A stretch of 64,000 bases of DNA from Corynebacterium coyleae (lineage in GTDB: Bacteria > Actinomycetota > Actinomycetes > Mycobacteriales > Mycobacteriaceae): assembly GCF_030408635.1 (NCBI RefSeq), contig NZ_CP047198.1:496001-560000 (forward strand), in the 5' to 3' direction. A model generated the notes under the pieces. It was not told the DNA's origin, did not search any database, and saw only the letters and a list, made by a program, of their open reading frames with translations. Position numbers and translations under genes: made by a program. This document shows positions 55,348 through 64,000 of the stretch, in pieces; within the stretch, counting starts at the first letter, position 1; the number at the start of each line of letters is the position of its first letter.

Positions 55348-56602
55348 CCGGAAACGCACGTTGGGGGCAGCGGGTGCGCGGACACGTCGCGCACCCCGGA
55401 CCAATCGGGGTAGCTGACGCCGGGGCCAGATCAAGGCCGTCGGCGTACACCAGTTGGGGTGCGTATGCGGCGTCGCAGCCAAGCGCTACGGCGTGCTCGC
55501 GCCGGGGCTGACCAAAGCCCACGGCGGGACCCTGCACCATGCGCGCAACCCACATCTGTGTGCGCCCGTCCGGGGTGGTGGAGACCTGCCTGGTCACACG
55601 GTTTGGGGTTTCAAACGCACGGTGCACCACCCATAGCGGGCAGGTATCGCCGGAGACGGCGAAGCGGAACGACGTGGTGGCCTGGCGCTTGGACACATTT
55701 CCTGCGCGGTCGGTGCGCATAAATACAAACGGCACAGCCTGCGCGCCGGGGCGCTGCAGTGTGCCGAGGCGTTGGCAGGTGGATTCGAATCCGGTGCCGA
55801 AGCGGGCCGAGATGACATCGATGTCGTAGCGCGTCTCGTGGGCAGCCTGCAGGATCTCCGTGTACGGCATGGTGACGGCAGCCGCGAAGTACTGGGCTAA
55901 GCCGTGGGTGGTGACGTTGCGGGCCGGGGTGTCGTCGATACGCGCAATGAGCTCTGACATCACGTCGCCGTGGGCGAGATTGCTGTAGCGGTAGGACAGC
56001 TCGAAGCACTGTTGCGCTTCGCTCAAGCCGGAGCGCAGGCGGATCTCGCGGGTGGTGGTGTCGATGTCGGAGCGACCCGACTCCACAGGCTGGTTGAAGC
56101 GCACGGTGTAGCCGAAGTCGCGGTCGAGGACCGACGCAAGACGGGTCAGGCGCAACTGGCGGCCACCAAGATGCTCCGCAAGCGTTTCGGCCGCTGAATC
56201 CAGGGAGTGGAAGTAGTTGCTGTGTTCCTGGAAAAAGCTGCGTGCGTACTCGTAGGGGTTGGGGGCTTGCTCGTTGAGGCGCTCGGGGATGGTTCGGACA
56301 CGCTCCGCAAGGGTAGGGAAGTGGCGGGCGAATTCCTCCAGCTCGTGCTGCGCGATGCCGGGGAGCAGTTCCGAAAGGGCGGCTGCGGTTTCGCGTTCGG
56401 CGTCGCCGGAGAAGAAGGAAGCATCCACCCCGAAGGCGGACGTTAACTGCAACAACACCGTTGCAGTGAGAGGGCGCTGATCGTTTTCCAACTGGTTGAG
56501 ATAGCTCGGCGAGATACCGACGAGGACCGCCGCATCGGCTTGAGTGAGGTTGCGAGCGGTGCGCAGTGTGCGGATCTGACCCCCCGCGTACAGCTTTGCC
56601 AT
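55325..56602 (-). CDS. prpR: PrpR/RamB-type regulator (XRE + ScfR domain)
   Basis: 425 residues. Helix-turn-helix [32 protein letters not shown] near residues 10-45; the middle resembles an ImmA/IrrE-like fold ([12 protein letters not shown]), and the end [18 protein letters not shown] has the cysteine cluster that binds [4Fe-4S] in mycobacterial PrpR. Activates propionate genes in response to short-chain acyl-CoA. Divergent from prpD with TTTGCAA boxes between. Confidence 0.88.
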   Translation of the reverse strand: MAKLYAGGQIRTLRTARNLTQADAAVLVGISPSYLNQLENDQRPLTATVLLQLTSAFGVDASFFSGDAERETAAALSELLPGIAQHELEEFARHFPTLAERVRTIPERLNEQAPNPYEYARSFFQEHSNYFHSLDSAAETLAEHLGGRQLRLTRLASVLDRDFGYTVRFNQPVESGRSDIDTTTREIRLRSGLSEAQQCFELSYRYSNLAHGDVMSELIARIDDTPARNVTTHGLAQYFAAAVTMPYTEILQAAHETRYDIDVISARFGTGFESTCQRLGTLQRPGAQAVPFVFMRTDRAGNVSKRQATTSFRFAVSGDTCPLWVVHRAFETPNRVTRQVSTTPDGRTQMWVARMVQGPAVGFGQPRREHAVALGCDAAYAPQLVYADGLDLAPASATPIGPGCATCPRTRCPQRAFPASPDPTL

Positions 56603-56640
56603 CGTTGATTTTGCTCCTTCTCAGCCGCTTGGCCTGGTGA

Positions 56641-56658
56641 TTTGCAACACTTTGCAAG
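56641..56658. promoter_or_regulatory. PrpR/RamB-type boxes before prpD
   Basis: TTTGCAAC (56641-56648) followed directly by ACACTTTGCAAG (56647-56658). These match the RamB motif A(A/G)AACTTTGCAAA and the mycobacterial PrpR palindrome TTTGCAAA in most positions. -10 candidates for prpD are TATGAT (56697-56702) or TAATAT (56723-56728). Confidence 0.6.
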
Positions 56659-56768
56659 TCTGCCAGTTTCAGGACGCAAGAATACGCAACTTCCACTATG
56701 ATGCGCAACACACTTTCGCTCCTAATATGAGGTTCATCATCATCTCGATCGCCAGAAGGAGCCGAAGA

Positions 56769-58280
56769 ATGATCCAACACGAGGTACGTACCCATAAGTC
56801 CGCAGAAGACTTCCCGATTGAAGAGCATCTGGCCTACAAGATTGCCAAGGTCGCGGCCGACCCGGTTGAGGTGCCGGAAGATACCCGCGAAATGATCATC
56901 AACCGCATCATCGACAACGCTTCTGTCGCTGTTGCCTCCTATAACCGCCGCCCGGTCGCCGTCGCCCGCGCAATGGCCAAGGCACACCCGGCAGACAACA
57001 AGGGCGCACTCGTCTTCGGCGAAGACGGCACCTACTCCGCAGAATGGGTCGCTTTCGCAAACGGCACCGCCGTGCGCGAGCTCGACTTCCACGACACCTT
57101 CCTTGCCGCCGAGTACTCCCACCCGGGCGACAACATCCCGCCGATCCTTGCTGTTGCACAGCACAAGGGCCTCGACGGCAAGGCGCTGATCCGCGGCATC
57201 GCTACTGGCTACGAAATCCAGGTCAACCTGGTCAAGGGCATCTGCCTGCACGAGTGGAAGATCGACCACGTTGCACACCTTGGCCCCTCGGCCGCAGCTG
57301 GCATCGGCACCATGCTCAACCTGGACGTGGACACCATCTACCAGGCAATCGGCCAGGCACTGCACACCACCACCGCAACCCGCCAGTCCCGCAAGGGCCT
57401 GATCTCCTCCTGGAAGGCATCCGCCCCGGCGTTCGCCGGCAAGATGGCCATCGAAGCGGTGGACCGCGCCATGCGCGGCGAGGGCGCACCGGCCCCGATC
57501 TGGGAAGGCGAAGACGGCTTCATCGCATGGATGCTGCACTCCCCGGAGCGCACCTACACCGTCCCGCTGCCGGCAGACGGCGAGCCGAAGCGCGCGATCC
57601 TGGACACCTACACCAAGGAGCACTCCGCCGAGTACCAGGCACAGGCTCCGATTGACCTGGCTCGTCGCATGAAGCAGACCATCGCAGACGCAGGCAAGAC
57701 CACCGCCGAGATCGAGTCCATCGTGCTGCACACCTCGCACCACACCCACTACGTCATCGGCACCGGCGCGAACGACCCGCAGAAGATGGATCCGAAGGCA
57801 TCCCGCGAGACTCTGGACCACTCGATCATGTACATGTTCGCTGTCGCCCTTGAGGACGGCGGCTGGCACCACGTCGACTCCTACACCCCGGAGCGCGCAA
57901 ACCGTCCGGAGACCGTCGAGCTGTGGCACAAGGTGTCCACGGTGGAGGACCCGGAGTGGACCCGTCGCTACCACTCGCAGGATCCGGACGAGAAGGCATT
58001 CGGCGCCAAGGCTGTCATCACCTTCAACGACGGCACTGTCATCGAGGATGAGATGGCTGTCGCCGACGCCCACCCGTACGGTGCTCGTCCGTTCGAGCGT
58101 GAGAACTACATCCAGAAGTTCCGCACCCTGGCTGAGGGCATCGTCGATAAGGACGAGCAGGACCGCTTCCTCGCCGCCGTGCAGGATCTGGAAAACCTCA
58201 CTGACCTGACCGAACTTAACATCCGCGTCAACGACGCAACCCGCGCCGCTGCAGAGGAGATCCCGGGAGGCATCTTCTAA
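56769..58280 (+). CDS. prpD: 2-methylcitrate dehydratase PrpD
   Basis: Dehydrates 2-methylcitrate in propionate breakdown. 503 residues from the ATG at 56769 (AAGGAG 7 nt upstream). MmgE/PrpD fold: [20 protein letters not shown] near the start, [37 protein letters not shown], and [13 protein letters not shown]. The stop TAA shares bases with the prpB ATG (TAATG). Confidence 0.95.
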   Translation: MIQHEVRTHKSAEDFPIEEHLAYKIAKVAADPVEVPEDTREMIINRIIDNASVAVASYNRRPVAVARAMAKAHPADNKGALVFGEDGTYSAEWVAFANGTAVRELDFHDTFLAAEYSHPGDNIPPILAVAQHKGLDGKALIRGIATGYEIQVNLVKGICLHEWKIDHVAHLGPSAAAGIGTMLNLDVDTIYQAIGQALHTTTATRQSRKGLISSWKASAPAFAGKMAIEAVDRAMRGEGAPAPIWEGEDGFIAWMLHSPERTYTVPLPADGEPKRAILDTYTKEHSAEYQAQAPIDLARRMKQTIADAGKTTAEIESIVLHTSHHTHYVIGTGANDPQKMDPKASRETLDHSIMYMFAVALEDGGWHHVDSYTPERANRPETVELWHKVSTVEDPEWTRRYHSQDPDEKAFGAKAVITFNDGTVIEDEMAVADAHPYGARPFERENYIQKFRTLAEGIVDKDEQDRFLAAVQDLENLTDLTELNIRVNDATRAAAEEIPGGIF

Positions 58281-59203
58281 TGTTCAAGCCTGACACAACC
58301 CCGAACGAGCGTCGCAAAGCACTGCGAGCATCGCTTGTCGACGAAAAAATCACCACCCTGCCCGGCGCCTTCAACCCGCTGACCGCGCGCCTGATCGAGG
58401 ACATCGGATCCTTCTCCGGCGTGTACGTCTCCGGCGCCGTGGTAGCCAACGACCTGGGCCTGCCAGACATCGGCCTGACCACGCTTTCCGAGGTTGCAAA
58501 CCGCGGCGGCCAGATCGCCCGCGCCACCAACCTGCCGGTGCTCATCGACGCCGACACCGGCTTCGGCGAGCCGATGTCCGCAGCCCGCACCGTCGCCGAG
58601 TTTGAAGCGGCAGGCCTGGCTGGCCTCCACCTGGAAGACCAGGTCAACCCGAAGCGCTGCGGTCACCTCGACGGCAAGGAAGTTGTGCCGCGTGACCTGA
58701 TGATCCGCCGCATCACCGCAGCGGTGCGCGAGCGCCAGGACGACGACTTCGTCATCTGTGCCCGCACCGACGCCGCCGGCATCGAAGGCATCGACGAGGC
58801 CATCGAGCGTGCGAAGGCATACGCCGACGCGGGTGCGGACCTCATCTTCACCGAAGCGCTGTACTCGGAGGAAGACTTTGCCAAGTTCCGCGCCGCCGTG
58901 GACACGCCGCTTCTGGCCAACATGACCGAGTTTGGCAAGACCGACCTGCTCAGTGCCCAGCAGCTGGAAAACCTCGGCTACAACGCCGTGATCTGGCCGG
59001 TGACCACCTTCCGCATCGCCATGGGCCAGACCGAAGCAATGCTGCGCGACATCGCAGAAACCGGCACCCAGGTGCCGTGGCTGGACAAGATGCAGCACCG
59101 CGCCCGCCTCTACGAACTGGTGCGCTACGACGAATACAACCAGTTCGACCAATCCGTCTTCACCTACTCGAAAGACACCTACAGCTCCACCTTTGAGCAG
59201 TAG
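58280..59203 (+). CDS. prpB: 2-methylisocitrate lyase PrpB
   Basis: Splits 2-methylisocitrate to pyruvate and succinate. 307 residues. Isocitrate-lyase superfamily marks: LPGAFNPLTARLIEDIG, VSGAVVAND, LIDADTGFGEP with metal-binding aspartates, and the catalytic loop PKRCGHLDGKEVVP (the family's K-x-C-G-H). The end (FDQSVFTYSKDTYSSTFEQ) is usual. Co-transcribed with prpD and prpC. Confidence 0.95.
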   Translation: MFKPDTTPNERRKALRASLVDEKITTLPGAFNPLTARLIEDIGSFSGVYVSGAVVANDLGLPDIGLTTLSEVANRGGQIARATNLPVLIDADTGFGEPMSAARTVAEFEAAGLAGLHLEDQVNPKRCGHLDGKEVVPRDLMIRRITAAVRERQDDDFVICARTDAAGIEGIDEAIERAKAYADAGADLIFTEALYSEEDFAKFRAAVDTPLLANMTEFGKTDLLSAQQLENLGYNAVIWPVTTFRIAMGQTEAMLRDIAETGTQVPWLDKMQHRARLYELVRYDEYNQFDQSVFTYSKDTYSSTFEQ

Positions 59204-59244
59204 ACGCCACCACCAACACCACCACCAAGAAGGAGTGAATCATC

Positions 59245-60390
59245 ATGACTGAGCAGGAAATTCGTAAGGGCCTCAACGGCGTTGTCGCTGACTACACCGC
59301 AGTGTCCAAGGTCAACCCGGAGACCAACTCGCTGCTGTACCGCGGCTACCCGGTCCAGGAACTGGCAGAGCATTGCACCTTCGAGGAAGTGGCATACCTG
59401 CTGTGGAACGGTGAACTGCCGACCGAGGAGCAGTTTGCAGAGTTCCGCGGTGGCTGCATGGAAAACCGCGACATCGATGAAGAACTGATCCAGATCATCA
59501 ACTTCATGCCGAAGGACTGCCACCCGATGGACGTGCTGCGTACCGCAGTGTCCTACCTGGGTGCAGAGGATCCGGAGAAGTTCACCCCGGATTCCGATCA
59601 CCTGCGTGGCATCGGCCGCAAGCTGCTGGCCAAGCTGCCGACGATTGTCGCAACCGACATCCGTCGCCGCCAGGGCAAGGAGTACATCGCCCCGAGCAAG
59701 GAGAAGGGCTTCTCCGAGAACTTCCTCTGGATGGTTTTTGGTGACGATGAGAAGTCCCCGGCCAACATCCCGTCCGACATCGAGGCGTTTGAGAAGACGA
59801 TGATCCTCTACGCCGAGCACTCCTTCAACGCCTCCACCTTCACGGCCCGCACGATTGCCTCGACGATGTCCGACGGCTGGTCCGCAATCACCGGCGCAAT
59901 CGGTGCCCTGAAGGGCCCGCTGCACGGTGGCGCCAACGAGTTCGTCATGCACCACATGACCGAAATCGGCGACCCGGCCAAGGCAGAGCAGTGGTGCCTG
60001 GACAAGCTCAAGAACAAGGAGCTCGTCATGGGCTTCGGCCACCGCGTGTACAAGAAGGGCGACTCGCGCGTGCCGACGATGGAAGCCGCCTTTAAGAAGC
60101 TCGCTGCGGAGCATCCGGAGAAGGACGCTCAGAAGTGGGTCGAGATGTACGACATCATGGCCAAAACCATGCACGACAACACCTCGATCAAGATCCGTCC
60201 GAACCTGGACTTCCCGTCCGGCCCGGCCTACTACATCCTGGGCTTCGACATCGAGTTCTTCACCCCGCTGTTCGTGATGTCCCGCATTACCGGCTGGACC
60301 GCTCACATCATCGAGCAGTTTGAGAACAACTCCCTGATCCGTCCACTCTCGGCCTACAACGGCCCGGAGGAGCGCCACGTCAAGGCGTAA
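59245..60390 (+). CDS. prpC: 2-methylcitrate synthase PrpC
   Basis: Condenses propionyl-CoA with oxaloacetate. 381 residues; AAGAAGGAG upstream of the ATG. Citrate-synthase fold with histidines and aspartate in the expected order: LYRGYPVQELAE, GPLHGGANEFVMHH, VMGFGHRVYKKGDSRVP and PSGPAYYILGFD. Methylcitrate identity from the prp operon context; partial citrate synthase activity is common. The terminator follows at 60406. Confidence 0.94.
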   Translation: MTEQEIRKGLNGVVADYTAVSKVNPETNSLLYRGYPVQELAEHCTFEEVAYLLWNGELPTEEQFAEFRGGCMENRDIDEELIQIINFMPKDCHPMDVLRTAVSYLGAEDPEKFTPDSDHLRGIGRKLLAKLPTIVATDIRRRQGKEYIAPSKEKGFSENFLWMVFGDDEKSPANIPSDIEAFEKTMILYAEHSFNASTFTARTIASTMSDGWSAITGAIGALKGPLHGGANEFVMHHMTEIGDPAKAEQWCLDKLKNKELVMGFGHRVYKKGDSRVPTMEAAFKKLAAEHPEKDAQKWVEMYDIMAKTMHDNTSIKIRPNLDFPSGPAYYILGFDIEFFTPLFVMSRITGWTAHIIEQFENNSLIRPLSAYNGPEERHVKA

Positions 60391-60405
60391 GCGGATCACC
60401 CCCGA

Positions 60406-60440
60406 AACGCGGGTCGTCGCAACGCGGCGCCCGCGTTTTT
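60406..60440 (+). terminator. Rho-independent terminator after prpC
   Basis: AACGCGGG (60406-60413) pairs with CCCGCGTT (60430-60437), and the run continues to TTTTT at 60440. The loop can form an inner GC stem. Confidence 0.85.
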
Positions 60441-60512
60441 GCACCCCCGCGTTAGGGTGCAAACGTGTCACATTCGTTGGCGAAAACGACCCAAGAAAAG
60501 TGTGACCTGTAC

Positions 60513-60518
60513 TAAACT
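60513..60518 (+). promoter_or_regulatory. Candidate -10 box of pyc
   Basis: TAAACT, giving a leader of about 40 nt; GAGGAAAGGA lies 4-13 nt before the ATG at 60565. Confidence 0.5.
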
Positions 60519-60564
60519 ACCCGTTGCAGTATGACTTCGATCTTTCCTTGAGGAAAGGAACAAA

Positions 60565-63500
60565 ATGAACCCGGATAACCTCCCGCTTAATGACCTGCCA
60601 GCATTCAAGAAAATCCTGGTAGCTAACCGCGGTGAGATCGCCGTTCGTGCCTTCCGTGCAGCCTTTGAAACTGGCGCGAAGACCGTCGCGGTCTACCCCC
60701 GCGAGGACCGTAACTCGTTCCACCGTCCGTTCGCGGACGAGGCAGTCCAGATCGGCGAGGCCGGCCAGCCGGTCAAGGCGTACCTGAACATCGACGAAAT
60801 CATCCGTGCCGCGAAGCAAACTGGCGCAGATGCCGTCTACCCGGGCTACGGCTTCCTCTCCGAGCGTGCTGACCTGGCTCGTGCCTGCCGCGACAACGGC
60901 ATTAAGTTCATCGGCCCGACCCCGGAGACGCTGGACCTGACGGGCGACAAGTCCGCCGCTGTCCAGGCCGCTGAGCGTGCCGGCCTGCCGGTGCTGAAGG
61001 ACTCTGAGCCGTCGTCCGACCCGAAGCAGCTGGCAGAGTTTGCCAAGGACTTCGAGTTCCCGGTGTTTGTGAAGGCTGTCGCCGGTGGCGGCGGACGCGG
61101 CATGCGTTTCATTGAGAAGATCGAGGACGTTGAGCGTCTCGCAGCCGAGGCATCCCGCGAGGCTGAGGCAGCCTTCGGTGACCCGAACGTCTACATCGAG
61201 CGCGCCGTGATCCGCCCGCAGCACATTGAGGTGCAGATCATGGCTGACTCTTACGGCAACGTGGTGCACCTGTTTGAGCGTGACTGCTCCGTGCAGCGCC
61301 GCCACCAGAAGGTTGTTGAGATCGCTCCGGCGCAGCACATCACGGAAGAGCAGCGCCAGAAGATCTGTGCCGACGCTGTGGCGTTCTGTAAGGAAATCAA
61401 CTACGAGGGCGCAGGTACGGTCGAGTTTCTTGTCGACGAGTCCGGCAACCACGTCTTCATCGAGATGAACCCGCGCGTGCAGGTCGAGCACACGGTGACC
61501 GAGGAAGTCACCGGCATCGACATCGTAAAGAACCAGATGTACATCGCCGCCGGCGCGAAGCTGGAGGACATCCACCTCACCCAGGACCTCATCGAGGTCA
61601 ACGGCGCAGCCCTGCAGTGCCGCATCACCACCGAGGACCCGGCCAACGGCTTCCGACCGGACTCCGGCGTGGTCACCGGCTACCGCTCCCCGGGTGGTGC
61701 AGGTGTGCGTCTCGACGGCTCCGTGGCCGTCGGTACCACCATCACCCCGAACTTCGACTCCCTGCTGGTCAAGATGACCTGCCGTGGCCGCAACTTCCAG
61801 GTCGCCGTCGACCGTGCCCTGCGCGCCCTGAACGAGTTCTCCATTACGGGCCTGTCCACGAACATCGGCTTCCTGCGCGCCCTGCTCAGCGAGGACGAGT
61901 TCCGCAACGAGCGCATCAACACCGGCTTCATCGCGGACCACCCGCACCTGCTCGAGGCTCCGGCGGCAGCTGACGATGCCGGCAAGATCCTCGACTACGT
62001 CGCATCCGTGACGGTGAACCAGCCGAACGGTGCCCGTCCGACGAACATTCAGCCGTCGAAGAAGCTTCCGGAGCTCAAGTACGGCGAAATGCCACGCGGC
62101 TCCCGCAACGACCTGCTCGAGCTCGGCCCGACAAAGTGGGCTGAAAAGATCCGCAATCAGACCGCTCTGGGTGTCACCGAGACCACGTTCCGTGACGCTC
62201 ACCAGTCACTTTTGGCAACCCGTATTCGCACCAACACCCTTGTGGCTGCCGCGAAGCATGTGGGTCACCTGACCCCGGAGTTGACCTCCGTTGAGGCATG
62301 GGGCGGCGCTACCTTCGATGTGGGCATGCGCTTCCTCCACGAGTCGCCGTGGATGCGTCTCGACGAGCTGCGCGAGGCGATGCCGAACGTCAACATTCAG
62401 ATGCTGCTGCGTGGCCGCAACACTGTTGGCTACACCCCGTACCCGGACAACGTGACCAAGGCGTTCGTCCAGGAAGCAGCCTCGTCCGGTATTGACATCT
62501 TCCGAATCTTCGACGCGCTGAATGACGTCTCCCAGATGCGCCCGGCGATCGACGCAGTGCTGGAAACCAACACCACCGTCGCCGAGGTTGCGATGGCGTA
62601 CTCCGGCAACCTGATGGATCCGAATGAGGATCTGTACACGCTGGACTACTACCTGAAGCTCGCCGAGGAGATCGTCGAGGCTGGCGCCCACGTCCTGGCG
62701 ATTAAGGACATGGCTGGCCTGATGCGTCCGGCAGCAGCCGCCAAGCTGGTGAAGGCGCTGCGTGAGCGCTTCGACCTGCCGGTGCACGTCCACACCCACG
62801 ACACTGCGGGCGGTCAGCTCTCGACCTACCTTGCGGCTGCCAACGCCGGTGCCGACATCGTCGACGTTGCATCCGCTCCGCTGGCAGGCACCACCTCCCA
62901 GCCGTCGATGTCCGCCCTCGTCGCAGCGTTTGAGAACACCGAGCGCGACACCGGCATCGACCTGCAGGCCGTCTTCGATATGGAGCCGTACTGGGAAGCC
63001 GTGCGCCAGGTCTACGCACCGTTCGAGTCCGGCATCCCGGGCCCGACCGGCCGTGTGTACAAGCACGAGATTCCGGGCGGTCAGCTCTCCAACCTTCGCA
63101 CCCAGGCGAAGGCGCTTGGCCTGGAAGACCGCTTCGAGCTCATCGAGGACTACTACGCAGGCGTAAACGAGATCCTCGGCCGCCCGACCAAGGTCACCCC
63201 GTCCTCCAAGGTTGTCGGCGACCTGGCACTGCAGCTCGTCGGCCAGGGCGTTAGCCCGCAGGAGTTCGCAGAGAACCCGCGCAAGTACGACATTCCGGAA
63301 TCCGTCATCGGCTTCCTGCAGGGCGAGCTGGGCACCCCTCCGGGTGGCTGGCCGCTGCTGCGCGAAAAGGCGCTGGAGAACCGTTCCGAGGTCGACCACA
63401 CCGTCCAGGTGCCGGCAGAGCTCGAGCCGGATCTGCAGTCCGACGACCACAGTGTGCGTCGTGCGGCGCTGGATCAGCTGCTGTTCCCGAAGCAGTACGC

Positions 63501-63993
63501 CGAGTACCAGGAGCACCTGCGCACCTACGGCATCACCGACCAGTTGGGTGACAAGACCTTCTTCTACGGCCTTGAAGAGGGCGTGGAGACCATGATCTAC
63601 TACGGCGAGATCGACGAAAACCGTCCGCCGCTGGTGGTCAGCCTCGACGCTGTCGGCGAGCCGGATGAGAAGGGCATGCGCCAGGTCATCCTGACCGTCA
63701 ATGGCCAGGTCCGCCCGGTTGCCGTCCGCGACGAGAACGTCGAGTCCACCGTTGCCGAGGTGGAGAAGGCCGACGCCTCCAACCCGGGCCACGTGGCCGC
63801 ACCGTTCGCTGGTGCCGTCACCGTCACGGTGAAGGAAGGCGACGAGGTCAAGGAAGGCGACCCGGTCGCAACCATCGAGGCTATGAAGATGGAGGCCGCG
63901 ATCTCCGCACCGAAGTCGGGCGTGATCGAGCGCATCGCGCTGACCAAGCCGACCAAGGTGGAAGGCGGCGACCTCGTGGTAGTTATCGCCTAA
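60565..63993 (+). CDS. pyc: Pyruvate carboxylase
   Basis: Biotin enzyme that turns pyruvate, bicarbonate and ATP into oxaloacetate; second anaplerotic route beside ppc. 1142 residues. Biotin carboxylase domain about 1-460 ([47 protein letters not shown]); carboxyltransferase about 530-830 (TTFRDAHQSLLATRIRT, with HVHTHDTAGGQLSTY as metal site); allosteric/linker part 830-1060; biotinyl domain with EAMKMEA and biotin lysine K1108. The stop is 7 bases from the window end. Directly after prpDBC, as relatives have close by. Confidence 0.98.
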   Translation: MNPDNLPLNDLPAFKKILVANRGEIAVRAFRAAFETGAKTVAVYPREDRNSFHRPFADEAVQIGEAGQPVKAYLNIDEIIRAAKQTGADAVYPGYGFLSERADLARACRDNGIKFIGPTPETLDLTGDKSAAVQAAERAGLPVLKDSEPSSDPKQLAEFAKDFEFPVFVKAVAGGGGRGMRFIEKIEDVERLAAEASREAEAAFGDPNVYIERAVIRPQHIEVQIMADSYGNVVHLFERDCSVQRRHQKVVEIAPAQHITEEQRQKICADAVAFCKEINYEGAGTVEFLVDESGNHVFIEMNPRVQVEHTVTEEVTGIDIVKNQMYIAAGAKLEDIHLTQDLIEVNGAALQCRITTEDPANGFRPDSGVVTGYRSPGGAGVRLDGSVAVGTTITPNFDSLLVKMTCRGRNFQVAVDRALRALNEFSITGLSTNIGFLRALLSEDEFRNERINTGFIADHPHLLEAPAAADDAGKILDYVASVTVNQPNGARPTNIQPSKKLPELKYGEMPRGSRNDLLELGPTKWAEKIRNQTALGVTETTFRDAHQSLLATRIRTNTLVAAAKHVGHLTPELTSVEAWGGATFDVGMRFLHESPWMRLDELREAMPNVNIQMLLRGRNTVGYTPYPDNVTKAFVQEAASSGIDIFRIFDALNDVSQMRPAIDAVLETNTTVAEVAMAYSGNLMDPNEDLYTLDYYLKLAEEIVEAGAHVLAIKDMAGLMRPAAAAKLVKALRERFDLPVHVHTHDTAGGQLSTYLAAANAGADIVDVASAPLAGTTSQPSMSALVAAFENTERDTGIDLQAVFDMEPYWEAVRQVYAPFESGIPGPTGRVYKHEIPGGQLSNLRTQAKALGLEDRFELIEDYYAGVNEILGRPTKVTPSSKVVGDLALQLVGQGVSPQEFAENPRKYDIPESVIGFLQGELGTPPGGWPLLREKALENRSEVDHTVQVPAELEPDLQSDDHSVRRAALDQLLFPKQYAEYQEHLRTYGITDQLGDKTFFYGLEEGVETMIYYGEIDENRPPLVVSLDAVGEPDEKGMRQVILTVNGQVRPVAVRDENVESTVAEVEKADASNPGHVAAPFAGAVTVTVKEGDEVKEGDPVATIEAMKMEAAISAPKSGVIERIALTKPTKVEGGDLVVVIA

Positions 63994-64000
63994 TGCTTAG

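Overview
This 64 kb window comes from a high-GC actinobacterium, almost certainly a Corynebacterium. The evidence is gene content and order: a 3009-residue type I fatty acid synthase, monomeric isocitrate dehydrogenase, anaplerotic ppc and pyc, metY-metX, CmtR/CadA, and the block NlpC/P60 - upp - XRE regulator - amidohydrolase - lpdA - prpDBC - pyc. Many genes also have a TANNNT -10 box ending 6-7 nt before the start codon, which implies leaderless mRNAs. The complete fatty-acid synthase operon suggests an organism that does not need external lipids. I cannot name the species.

Layout. 1-2.9 kb: methionine uptake (metN cut by the window edge, two tandem metQ), read leftward, diverging from dnaE2 (3.0-6.1 kb). 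6.1-9.8 kb: two PH-domain membrane proteins, TrmL-type methyltransferase, folD, DUF3017. 9.8-12.3 kb: metX and metY under McbR-like boxes. 12.5-15.1 kb: ppc. 15.15-20.25 kb is an accessory region of visibly lower GC. It holds an AlbA_2/ATP-binding gene between two ~103-bp direct repeats, then a lactococcin-972-type bacteriocin cassette (small precursor, 7TM protein, ABC ATPase). The ATPase gene is split by a 454-bp internally deleted IS21-family element whose removal restores a 204-codon frame exactly.

20.3-25.7 kb: icd, xthA, bioB under a BioQ-type operator, and bsaP. A MazEF-like module sits between bsaP and a partial second copy of bsaP. 25.7-27.4 kb: a GntR-controlled ABC module (YtrAB type). 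27.5-40.3 kb: one operon, accD-fas-accE-accBC, for the whole route from acetyl-CoA to fatty acids. acpS, which activates the synthase ACP domain, diverges from it across a palindromic, FasR-like operator. 40.8-49.9 kb: glutamine amidotransferase, trpS, CmtR/CadA metal export, YihY, DacA, TRIC-type channel and a conserved hypothetical. 49.9-55.3 kb: an NlpC/P60 protein with a small helical partner, upp, XRE regulator, M20 amidohydrolase, lpdA. 55.3-64 kb: PrpR, the methylcitrate operon prpDBC, and pyruvate carboxylase.

Functionally most of the window is core metabolism around acetyl-, propionyl- and oxaloacetate nodes, with sulfur and biotin supply; biotin serves AccBC and Pyc, both encoded here. 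The unusual parts are the bacteriocin cassette with its insertion, two gene islets bounded by duplicated sequence, and several uncharacterised palindromes in promoters.
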